Of a stretch of DNA of 64,000 nt, positions 33,776 to 45,200 are shown in pieces (within the stretch, counting starts at the first letter, position 1; each line of letters starts with the position of its first letter). Both the position numbers and the translations under genes were made by a program. The notes under the pieces were generated by a model. It saw nothing but the letters and a program-made list of their open reading frames with translations. It ran no database searches and was not told where the DNA came from. This stretch comes from Pratylenchus scribneri. Its lineage: Eukaryota > Nematoda > Chromadorea > Rhabditida > Pratylenchidae. The stretch spans positions 434,001 through 498,000 of the forward strand of contig JAQSEB010000006.1 of NCBI GenBank assembly GCA_030063045.1, given 5' to 3'.

Positions 33776-34305
33776 CTACAAGGGAATCCTGAATAATTCA
33801 AGTTTGAACTAATTAAAAATGAAAGATAAAACTCACTCCTCAACGCGGCGACCGCCCGGGGGGAGCCCAACATTCCCAACGCCAATTCCTCCACCTCCAG
33901 CCATCACATGCGGATTGCGGCCTGGAAAATTATTCAATTATATTAAATATGATTAAAAATAAAAGAATTATTACGGAAAAATGCCCGGACGGAATCACGG
34001 AATCGGCCAAATTGTGGATTGGCAGGGGCAGGCACATTTTGACGGCGGCGGCGGCAGACAAAAATGATGGCCAAAGAGGCCAGGATTCCCACGCCCAAGG
34101 CACCCAAAACTGCCCACACCGCGACGAAGAAAACAGTGGTCACGTCGAAAGTGACCCAGACATGGGGCAAGTTATTGGGATTGATGCCAGGAGGTGCGCA
34201 AATGCCGAGTTCGGGAACATCGTAACGGATGGATGTGTAACAGGCATTTGGAGGCAAACACGGCACACCAGCGCAGGTCACGTTCGAAATAAGTTCCCAA
34301 ATCAT
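33776..34305 (-). CDS. Antisense single-pass membrane protein inside the LTR element
   Basis: Minus-strand exons 34305-33975, 33921-33837 and 33788-33776 join at canonical GT/AG sites into a 142-residue frame ending in TAG. It has a Cys-containing N-terminal segment (NVTCAGVPCLPPNACY), one strong transmembrane helix (VFFVAVWAVLGALGVGILAS), a basic stop-transfer stretch (CRRRRQNVPAP) and a Gly-rich C-terminus (VMAGGGGIGVGNVGLPPGG). The frame total is a multiple of three only when both small introns are removed, which supports splicing. Family unknown. The ATG may not be the true start, but no acceptor AG lies close upstream. It runs opposite to gag-pol, so its introns survive in the genomic RNA. 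Confidence 0.55.
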
Positions 34306-34630
34306 TTCAAAGGGATTGAATGAAATTTATTAAAATTTTACTAAAATATGTGCTAAAATTATTAGGGAAATGAATTAACGTTTGGGAAAAAATGCTCAAA
34401 AGACTAAATTTTCGGAAAATGGTTGGAATGGAAAATACCAACCAACAGGAAACAAACATGAGTTCGGCCAAATTGAAAGTTGGAAATGAAGTGAAAATGG
34501 CCGCGAAATGAAACGAAGGATAGTTTTAGCCCTTCGGGGACAGACTCAAAGAAGAGGGGCGCAAATCGGAAGGAATGGAATGGAAATGGCAGCATCAAAT
34601 CGGTCAAATCTAAAAAAAAGGAAAAACTAC

Positions 34631-35373
34631 CCAACATCTGCTGGCCAATGTTTGAAGAGTGGGCAGCACGAAAAAGGGCAAATGCAACCAGCCAAGTTGG
34701 CGCACGACGGGCATCGGAAATGTTGAGCCATCTAAAAATATAAAAGGAGACACAAAGATTTTCCTTCTTTTAAACTTATCTAATAGAAAAAGCAGAGCAA
34801 AAATGGGTCCAACAGAGCAAAACTGAAAAATAGGGGGAAAGTGAAAAAAATTGAAAATAAAGTTATCTGTTTAAAACGCGCATTGTACAGCCAAGGGCAT
34901 TGTTGTGGCAAACAAAGGGATCAAAGTCCAATCGTACAAATCTGCAAAAGTTTTATTTGGATTAGTAATGGAACAGTTGGTAAAAGTAAAGTTTGGAGGG
35001 CCCGACCAACGGATTTTTGGCAAATTATAGACAATGTGAAAATGAGAGAAAATTATGTGGGGGCGTTCTTGTGCTGGCCAGCCAAAATTTTATATTCTTT
35101 TTGCCCCCACTAAAAAATTGTAAATAAAGCAATTAATCTTATTGTCTAAGCCGGCGCCGATCCTATGAGTCGAAAGGCTATACCAATTGCTTTCTCCGAT
35201 CATTCTTGCTAAAAATCCTCAAAAAGCTTACTAAAACTTTGATCCAAAAATTGAGTATTGAAAAATAGTAAAAATCGTAAAAACTTGCCTCCTTATTACT
35301 TTGGTCGTTCATTTTGATTGGAGCCAAAAAAGTCGCGCAGATCCAGCCTTGTGAATCCAGTGCCAGTTGCCAA
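34631..35373 (-). CDS. Antisense Cys-rich exons inside the LTR element
   Basis: Minus-strand segments 35373-35300, 34941-34878 and 34731-34631 have canonical borders and compatible phases. They encode LATGTGFTRLDLRDFFGSNQ..., RLDFDPFVCHNNALGCTM and MAQHFRCPSCANLAGCICPF then SCCPLF, ending in a stop or a donor (TTGG|GTAG). Eight or more cysteines in the last two segments suggest a secreted or metal-binding module. They may be upstream exons of the membrane-protein gene at 33776-34305 (no acceptor was found to prove it) or a separate gene. No family recognised. Confidence 0.4.
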
Positions 35374-35779
35374 CTGTAATTTTAATTTTTAATTAATAAA
35401 TTAGTCAAAAATAAATTATAATTTCACAAAAAATTACTCATAGTGTTAAAATTAATTTTTTTTTCCTTCTTCCCCTAATTTGAATTAAATTTTTTAAATT
35501 TCTCCTCCTCTCTTTTTGGTGGTGATTTTTCAATTTTTAATAAAATTCATATTTCCTTTTATAGATATAAAAAAAAATAAAAATAAAAATAAATTCTCCT
35601 CCTCTCTTTTTGGTGGTGATTTTCCTATTTTTGATAGTTTTACCCTCATCCAAAAAAAAAAAAATATCGTTGTCATTCTCCTTAATTGGTGATTGTCAAA
35701 TTTTTAAGCTTACCCATTGTCATTCTCCTTATCGGTGATTGTCAAAAGAAAAAGTAATCTTACAAATTAAATATTTGAG

Positions 35780-35977
35780 CTGGAATTTATCCCGAGAGAC
35801 CCAAACCCCAACGAAAGCAGTGCCACTACTCGGAGGAATATTATTCCACTTTTTCGGCCCTGCAATTGTAACTGTCTTAACTCACCAAATATCTGCAACT
35901 GCCCGGAGGGGACACTTTGCTGCTGCATTCCCGACGATCCAAAACCACCAAGAAAACGTTCATTTGGCCAATATTGA
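35780..35977 (+). CDS. Possible Cys-rich exon (strand uncertain)
   Basis: After a TTTGAG acceptor-like site the + strand reads ELEFIPRDPNPNESSATTRR..., then PCNCNCLNSPNICNCPEGTL and CCCIPDDPKPPRKRSFGQY, stop. Nine cysteines and the CPEGTLCCC phrase recall granulin-like or toxin-like folds, and a tail ending in RKR resembles a processing site. On the minus strand the same DNA is also open (NERFLGGFGSSGMQQQ) and carries a strong donor and acceptor only 26 nt apart, too short for a normal intron. I cannot decide which strand is used. Confidence 0.3.
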   Translation: MEFIPRDPNPNESSATTRRNIIPLFRPCNCNCLNSPNICNCPEGTLCCCIPDDPKPPRKRSFGQY

Positions 35978-36270
35978 TCAGATTGTCAACTGAAAAATTA
36001 TAATTTGATTAATAAATTGAAATTAAAATAAATTTATTGGATTAAACTACACTAAAATATCATATCGTTATTAATTGAAAATTACCCAATCCTAAATAAA
36101 AAGTGGATAGAAAAGAAAGATTAGAAAAAAGAAACGTTCGAAGGGAAGAAATACTAATTAAAAGGGAAATTGAATCAATAAATAGAAACGAGAAAAGAAG
36201 AGAAAAAGAAAAGGAAAAAGTAACTAAATTAAAGGAATTAATAACTCCAGTAAGGAGACAGATAGAAACA

Positions 36271-39200
36271 ATGAATATTAGCCGAAATGATGATGAAGAA
36301 AGGGATGAAAGGACAGAAGAGGAAGAAAGAAATGCAAGGGGCATGGCATTTTTAGCACAAAAAATTGAATTATTGGAACGAAAATTAGCTGCGGCGCCAA
36401 AAGAAAAAAGGGTGGAAACTGTGCCAAAAAATTTGGCAGCACCGCGCTATGATGGCACAACGAATTTTTGGGAATATTTGAAAAAGTTTAATATTTTCGC
36501 CACAGCCTCCGGCTGGGAAATTCCCGATTGTGCCAGAGCGCTCCCCGCACTTTTGGATGGTGACGCATTACAAATTTATTTGAGCCTCCCAGATTTGGAA
36601 AAAAGTAATTGGAAAAATTTAACAGCAGCCATGGCAAAAAGAACAAGCCATGCAGATCCTAAGGGGTTTGCGCGGCGATGTTTGGCAAAAGCTAAGCTGC
36701 AAATAGGTGAAACAGTCACTGAATTTGGCAACAAAATCCGTGGATGGGTGGAAGATTCGATGGGGGATGTTACCAAATACACTAGCGAAGCGAGAGAAGA
36801 AACGGCCATAGAATATTTCATTCAAGGCCTCCCCACAGACATAAAAAGGAAATTATTTTTTATGGATAAGCCAAAAACATTAAATGCCGCAATTGAAATG
36901 GCGAAAAAAGTCTGGCAAATTAAAAAGGAATTGGAAGGGGAAAACATGATAGCGGCAATAGATATGGAGGAAATAAAGGCAGAAGTTAATGCCATTAGGG
37001 TTGAAATGGAAAATAAAAGGGAGGAAATAAAAAATAATGAGAGGAAAAAGGAAATGGAAAATAAAAATTGGGAGCAAAGAAATTGGCAAGAAAATAGGCA
37101 AATGAATTGGAGAGGAAATAATCAGGGAAATTTTCGTGGAAATTGGCAAAGATATGGTCAAAATAATTGGAGAGGTGGACAAAATAATTGGGGAAATGGG
37201 CAAAACTGGAATAATAGAGGAAATTATAATAATAATAATCCAAATTTTGAGCCAATTGGCAACAATTGGCGATCAAATCGTCCATTTTATGGAAATAATC
37301 AAAGACAAAATTGGAATGGGAACAGAGCCAGAGCTCGGGGAAGAGGAAATTGGAGAGGCGGCGACCGCCAATATAAAGTGAATTTAATAAATGATGAAGG
37401 GCCAAGCAATGCTTCTGCCCCCAGACGTTCTCCCTCACCATTTTTTCCATTACTTTTGATTTGTGCCATTTTGGCAACACTTTTTAGCCTAACATCTGGG
37501 CAATACCAAATTTGTTCCGAAAATATGCCAACCCATCCAATTTCTTTGCCAAAAATGGAGGAATGTAAAATCGAAAAAACCGAAAAAGCTGCTGAACGGA
37601 AAATTATGCTTTTTTTGCCTATTTCAAATCCAAAAAAATTCCCCATCTTTTCATGTTCCCGCAAAAAGATTAAAACATGCACACACGCAGTTTTATGGTT
37701 TTGGAAGGAGGAGGACCCGGTAAACGAAACACAATGGGAAGGTTTAGAGCCAAACGAATGTTGGGAGTGGATAAAAAATAAGGAAAAGAATATGAAAAAA
37801 ATAGACGAATATCGATGGGAAAATGACGCACAAATCACAGTGGAATTTGCATGGGTTGGAGAAAAGTGTTCAGAAGTGGAAAAAAGGCAAATTGAGAAGG
37901 GTGAAGGTGGAATTTTGGGTTTCGAGCTAATAACAACATGGGGAAATAATTTAAATCCTCATAAAAATTATGAAAAAATGTTAACTCGAACAATAGTTTG
38001 GGAAATCCCAAGTGAAGAATTTTGGCACACACATTCGCCGATAGGCAAATACAATGCAGAAATTACAGAAAAAGCCATAATTGTGGAAGAATTAGAGGCG
38101 GTGTTTGAATATGAAAAAGAGGATGACAGACAAGGGATTATGGGGGTCCCGGAAAAAGCAATTAAATTAATAAATGATGCTTTTGTTATCATTTTTGAGC
38201 CCAGTAAAAATCGAACAAAAAGAGAAAAAATTAAGCCAAGACTAAGAGCCCCAAAAGTAAAAGAACAGCCACCATTACGTAACCCAGGAACCACCCAAAG
38301 TCCTCCCGCAACTACAACAACTCCAAGAATTATCCCCTCCAGTACCACATTACCTACAACTAGGCCAAGCACCACAGTTTTGACTCCAACTACAACAAAA
38401 ATTCCCTTTATAACTAGTACCACTAAAAAACCTACAACTCAAACTATAAAAATGCCCACAACCACAAAAATGCCTATAACTATAACCCCAAGAATGGCCA
38501 TTATTTCAACCACAAAAAATCCTATAACCCTAACCACAAAAAAGCCAATAATTTCAACCACAAAAATGCCTATGACTTCGACTATAAAATTACTAACAAC
38601 TCCAGTGACTAAAATTCTTATAACCCCAAATAAAAAGCCTATTATCACCACAACTAAAATACCTACCACTACAGTAGTTAAAGCACTAAAAATAGAAAAA
38701 ATACAAAAAGAAGAAAATGATAGTGGGGTTGAGGTTTTAAGGCAAATGGAGAACAAAACAGTCATTGAATTAAAAAAGGAAGAATATGAAAAAATGAAGG
38801 AGGAAAATGCCAAATTTAAAGAATGGGTGGACAAAATAAATGAATTGAAAAGGGAACAAGATGGATTGAAAGATAAAATTATTGAAATTGAACGTCAAAG
38901 ACGGATGACAACTGTCAGCACTCCGGAGAGTGAAACATTGGGAAATGAATTGAGGAATGTATCTGGGAAATTTTTGGATGATATTTGGAGAGGAAAAATG
39001 GAAAAGGCAAAAGAAAGACAAAATTTTGGGGCAGAAACAAAAAATACGAATACTCGCATAAACTATGCACTTTATAAAATGTCGGAAGAGAGAAAGCATG
39101 ATTTTGAGCAAATTCAGTTACATGCTTGTGAAAATACAAAATTTCAGCTTCAAATGGCTGGAGCTGTTCTAAAAATAAATCCAACAGAAGGTGTCAGAAA

Positions 39201-42200
39201 AATATTTGAGAGGGATGATATATTTGGAAAATGGTCCAATTTTGGCCTCGAAATCGGGTTTTGTACCCAGGTGTCCCCACAAAAGATTTTCTGGAACAAT
39301 AAAATAAACGAAATATGTTTCGAAAAAATGCCGGTTTTGGTTGAAAATAAAACATTGTTTGTGGAAATAAATAGCCGAAATTTAGTGGCTACAAGTAAAA
39401 AAATCGATTGTGATAAAATAAATGTAACCAATTCGTTAAATGCCACTCAAATGGAAGAAATTGAAAAAATGCGTGAAAATTTTGAAAAATCATTATCACT
39501 GGAAAAATTAGAGGGATTGAAGAAAAGAAATCCATTCTTTTTGAAAAAGGGAGCGATTTTTGAACCGGAAACCAGCCGAATTGAAAATTCATTGGCCGAA
39601 TATAGAAAAAGGTTTAACACACTCCCTACTGGATTTTTTCGGCAAATGAAGGCACCAAGTGTGCCAGAAGCCGTTGAAATAATTTTGAAAGAAGTGAAAG
39701 ATAAAGTAGAGGAAACAGGAACAATCATAAAAGAAATCCCAGAAAAAGCAAGTGATTATATAAATGAGGGTATAACATGGTTAAAATCAATGAAATGGCT
39801 TGGAATTACAATTTTAATTCTAATAATTATTGGCGGAATAATATTTTTATTGGTAAAAACAAGAATTTATTGGATGGCAGGATGGCAAATTGGCCAAATG
39901 GCAGGCACAGTTCTGCAGGGAATGTTCACTAATCGTCGGCCAAATCAAAGAGAAATTCAAGTTGCAGCGGTTAAAACAGTTGACCCATTGGAAGAAGAAG
40001 CATTCATAATTTCATATTTGCCTCCACGCGTTTACGCCATTGTGAATGACCCAGAAAAACTGGTGAAAATCAGAGGAAAAGTAAATGGATTTGAATTAGA
40101 AATCCTTTGCGATTCATGCGCAGCAGTCTCACTTTGCAGTGAAAGACTAGCAAAAAAGTTGGGATTGAAAATAAACACAGACAAACAGCCACAATTGTGT
40201 GCTGGGAATAATTTGGGAATGAATACAATTGGATACACAAGTGTTATACTTGGATTGGGAAACAAAGAATGGGAAATTTCACTCTTGGTGACAATCACAG
40301 AACATTCCCCTGGGGATGTATTATTGGGAACGCCAGTTTTGAATTCATTAAAAGGATGCCTCGATTGGGAAGAAAAAAAAGTAAAAATTGGTGGACAATG
40401 GACGCCTATGATTTTGGCAATTCAAGCCAACAGTAAGAAGATAAAAATAAAAATTCAGAATGATGTAATTCTTGAGCCAAGAACAGACAATTTAATGTGG
40501 GGAAAAGTTGATGACGGACTTGAAGAAGGGCAAATTTATTTGATTGAAGAATTAGCTAATAATTATGATATGTTGAAAGTTGGAAAAACTATTTGCATCC
40601 CAGGAAAAGAAGGATTGGTTCCCCTTCGACTATTAAATATGGGCATTTCTCCATTAAAATTGTTTAAAAATTCATTTGTGGCACAATTGGAAGAAATTGA
40701 AGAACAAAAACCTGGCGTTTTTGTTACAGAAATACAAAAAGAAAATGATTATTTACCCAAAGAATTGGATTGGATGGAAAAAGTGCCAGGAGAGGAAAGG
40801 AAAAATGAAAAAACATTGGATGAACAAATAAATTTAGAAGGTTGCACGTTAAGTGAGAATGGAAAGAAAGAATTGATCAACATTATCAAAAAACATGAAA
40901 AAGTTTTTGGCGGAAAAGATAAAAGTTTGGGACTTTATAATGGACCCATTGTCCACAGAATTGATTTGGAAGCCGGTTGTGCACCGGTCAGACAAAAAGC
41001 ATATAGAATTGCCCCTTCACAAAGGGAAGAAGTGGAAAAACAGTTAAAATCGATGCTTGAGCAAGAAATTATAAGGCCTTCGGCTTCCGAATTTGCAAGC
41101 CCAATAGTGCTTGTGCCCAAAAAAGGCGGCACTTGGCGGTTTGCTATCGATTATAGAGCCCTAAATAAGATTACACAGAAACAGGCATACCATCTGCCTA
41201 ATATTACAGAATTATTAGACACTGTAGGAGCCAAAAAATTCTATACTACGGTGGATTTAGCCGCCGGGTATCATCAAATTCCCTTGCGCGAGGAAGACGT
41301 GAAAAAAACAGCGTTCATAACGCATTGCGGCCTCTTCGAATTTTTGAGGCTTCCGTTTGGATTAGCTTCGGCGCCATCCACATTTCAGCGCATTATGGAA
41401 AATATTAGAGGGGAAATGATGGAAAAATTGGCAAGACACAGGGAAAAAATGACCGCTTGCATGCTTTGCTATTTGGATGATATTATATTAGGCTCAATCG
41501 AAGAAGGGGAACATTTGGAACAATTGGATGCAATGCTGGGAATTTTGGAAAAAACAGGATTGACATTAAAAATTGAAAAGTGCACATTTGCACAAAGTCA
41601 AATAAAATATTTGGGCTTCATATTGAGCCAAGAAGGTATACAAGCAGATCCTGCACAAACCGCAGTAATTCAGAAATTTGATAAGCCAAAAAACATCCAC
41701 GAACTCCGCTCACTCGTTGGGGCATTATCGTACTTTAGAAGATATATCCCAAATTTTGGACAAATCGCGCACCCACTTACATCCTTAATGAAAAAAGAAA
41801 CAGAGGAAAAGATTGAAGAATGTTGGGGAAAAGAAGAAGAGGAAGCATTGGAAATTCTAAAATTCTTAATGCAAACACCCCCGGTATTGAAAAGCCCAAA
41901 TTTTAAAGAGCCATTTGAAATAGAAACTGATGCCAGTAACTCAGCAATTGCTGCTGTTTTGCTACAAAGTAAACACCCAATTATATATAGTTCACGATGC
42001 CTAAATAAACATGAAAAAAATTGGCACGTTAATGAGAAGGAAGCATTAGCTATCATATTTGCAGTAAAGGAGTACGAACCGTACATATTGTCGGCTCCTC
42101 AAACTACGGTTTGGACAGATAATATAGCTTTGTGTGCCATGTCAAGGCAAAAAGGCCTAAAAGGCCGACTGTTGAAGTACCAAATGGCAATTCAAAGTTT

Positions 42201-45200
42201 TAGAATTGAAGTGAAGCACAGATCCGGTAAAAGTAACCGGTTAGCGGACTATATGTCACGCTATTTAAATTGGAAACAAGAAAATAAAAATGAGGAAGAA
42301 ACAATTAAAATCGAAACAATAAATGTGAATAGTGAAATGATGAAAATAATGAATGACCAAAAAATAAATATAACATTGGAAAAAATTGCAGATGAACAAA
42401 AGAAAGTTAAAGAATTAGCCGATTTATTTAGAGCAATAAAATGGAAAAAATTTCCAGATGATGAACAATATAAAAAGAAATTAAAAGAGAAAATGAAAGA
42501 ACACATAATAATTGATGGGGCAATTTTTCATAAAAATGAGGAAGGATTGACTCGATTATTAATTCCGTTTGGATTGAGAGAAAAAATATTGGAGGAAATG
42601 CATTCAAACCCAATGCAAGGAGGACATATGGGTTGGGAAAAAACATTCGAAAAATTAAAGAAAAGATTTATTTGGGACGGCATGAAGGAAGACACAAAAA
42701 AATATGTGAAAAGTTGTGAAATTTGCCAATTTAGAAAAATTGAAAGTGGAGATAAAAAAGCGCTCCCAACAAAACCAATTCAAGCCCCAAGCAGGCCATG
42801 GCAGCGCTTACATATGGATATTTTAGGGCCACTACCCATAACTTCAAAAAATAATCGATACATATTGATGACTATCGATTCTTTTTCAAAATGGACACAT
42901 GGAATTCCCATGAAAAAACAGGATGCTCCAACAATTTGCGATGCGTTTATTAAAGAAGTGATTTTACAAAAAGGGGTGCCAGAAATTATTGTTACGGATC
43001 AGGGACGCCAATTTATAGGCGAAATTTTTCAAGAAATGTCAAAAATATTTGGATTCAAACATGATGTTAGTATGCCGTATCATCAATCGGCAAATGGACA
43101 AATAGAAAGACTGAATGGCATAATTGCCACAATAATCGCAGGAAATGATGGAAAATATGAATGGGATATTGCGCTTCCCTTTGCACTTTTTGCATATAAT
43201 TGCTCAGTAAATTCAAGCACAAATGAAACGCCATTTTTCGCTATGCATTTGAGAGAGGCATTAATGCCTACGGATTTGTTGACACACAAAATTGGAAATG
43301 GAATTAATGGAGACCTAACTTGGTACTCCGAAGAAATGATAAAAGTTGCGGAAAAAACATGGTCAATCATGAAAGATAATATTAAAAAAGCACAAAATAA
43401 ATATAAACAGGATAATGACAAAAGTAGGAAGGCAGAAGAAAGGGAATTTGCAATTGGAGAATTAATTTTGGTTCAAAAAGAAAGGAATATTGAAAAATTT
43501 GGGAAAAGATGGAATGGACCGTTCTTGGTTGTTGGTATTGAAAAAGAGAAAGACAATTTAATCCTAAAATCAGTTGATGGAAGAGAAAGATTGGAAAAAG
43601 TGAGCATGCAAAAATGTAAAAAATACAAAAAGGCAGCAATGTTGCCAATGAGGCCTTCTGATGCCTTGAAGGAAAAATATTTTTTGATGGACCCGAATAT
43701 TGAAGAAGAGGCGGATGAGGAAGAAGGAAGAAAGGAAAAAGAAAAGAAAATATATATGGACAAAAATATTGAGGAATCGGATCCAGAATCCGAAAAGGAA
43801 ACTCAAAAACAAGAAGGTCTTGAAGACCAAATGCCAAAAATATTAATGATTACAATGAAAAATAATGAAAAATCGGAACCGAAAGAAATAGAAATGAAAA
43901 TGAATAACCTCTCTTTAAAAGGGAAAATGATTGAAAAACCCATTGAAGTTACAACTTCAGCAAAGAAATTTAATATAATATGGAGAGGAGCAAAAGTTGT
44001 TGCAAATTGGTATCCAAATAAATCAAAACCATTTATTGAATGCCCAAAGGCACTAATGAGAGGCTCTAAATTAGCCAAGAAAGATGAATTCTATTGCCGG
44101 ATTAAAAAACCGGGGGAAGGATGGTCAAATATATTGAAAGTGAAAGCAAATGACAATCTGAACAATATATGCTTCGGATCAGAAGCAAAGAAGGAAATTG
44201 ATAAAATGAATTGTGCATTGAGATGGTGTGGAAAAGGAGAAGGAAAAGAAGGACATAAATTTCAATTTTGCTATAAGGGAAATGGAAAGTACACAATGTT
44301 AACATGCATAACAGACGGGTTGCCAGAAAATTTTGAAGAATCGGGAAGTGAATACAAAAATCAAAAAATTAAAAGAAAACCAGATTTGGATGGAATAGAA
44401 AGAAATAAATTTTGCAAAATTAATTGGAATGGAAAAGCCAGGAAAGGGATATGGTTTCCGGAAGAAGATTGTGTTGAAATTGGATGGCCAAAAAATTTAT
44501 CACACGGATTAAAAATAGAAAATGCAAGAGTAAAAAATAAATGCTGGATCATTCATCCAGATGGACGATGTTCGCAACCATTGAATGCCACAATGGGCAA
44601 TTTTAATAGAATATGGCTTGGCACGAATGCCACCAAAGAAATTGAAAAATTGAACATTCATTTTGAAAAGGGACTGGATACAATTAAAAAATTTTGGGAT
44701 AAAGAAAAAGAAACATTTACAACATTGGAAATTGCCTTTAAAAATCCCACTGAAAACAGGGATAAATTAAACAAAAATGGGAAAAAGAAAAACGAAAATC
44801 AGTTGACCTTAAAAAGGCCGATGGAATTAGTTAAAGTAAAAATTTTTTGGCTGGACCAAAATAGGCCAGCATATTGGAAGCCAGTTGATGGAATTGAAGA
44901 ATGCCCATTAAAATTAATAGACATAACTAAAACCAGATTGGAAGGTTATGAATTTGAACAATTATACGCATGGATAATAATCCGGAATCCAAATAATATG
45001 AAAATGTCCTATCCAATACGATTTGTGGTCAAAGATACTGAAACATTGAAAATTGGAGACAAATCAATAAAGGAATTGGGAAAATTGGGATTAAATGAAA
45101 GGGATGGAAGATTTTGGTGGAAAAAGAATAAAATATGTACAAATCCAGAATTTTTATATTTGACTCAATCGATGATGCCAAAAACTAGCAAAATCGGATG

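Noticed and set aside
36103..36270. GTG at 36103 as start of the polyprotein
   Set aside because: The open frame reaches there but nuclear genes start at ATG; the first in-frame ATG is 36271. Upstream splicing could still add the charged stretch.
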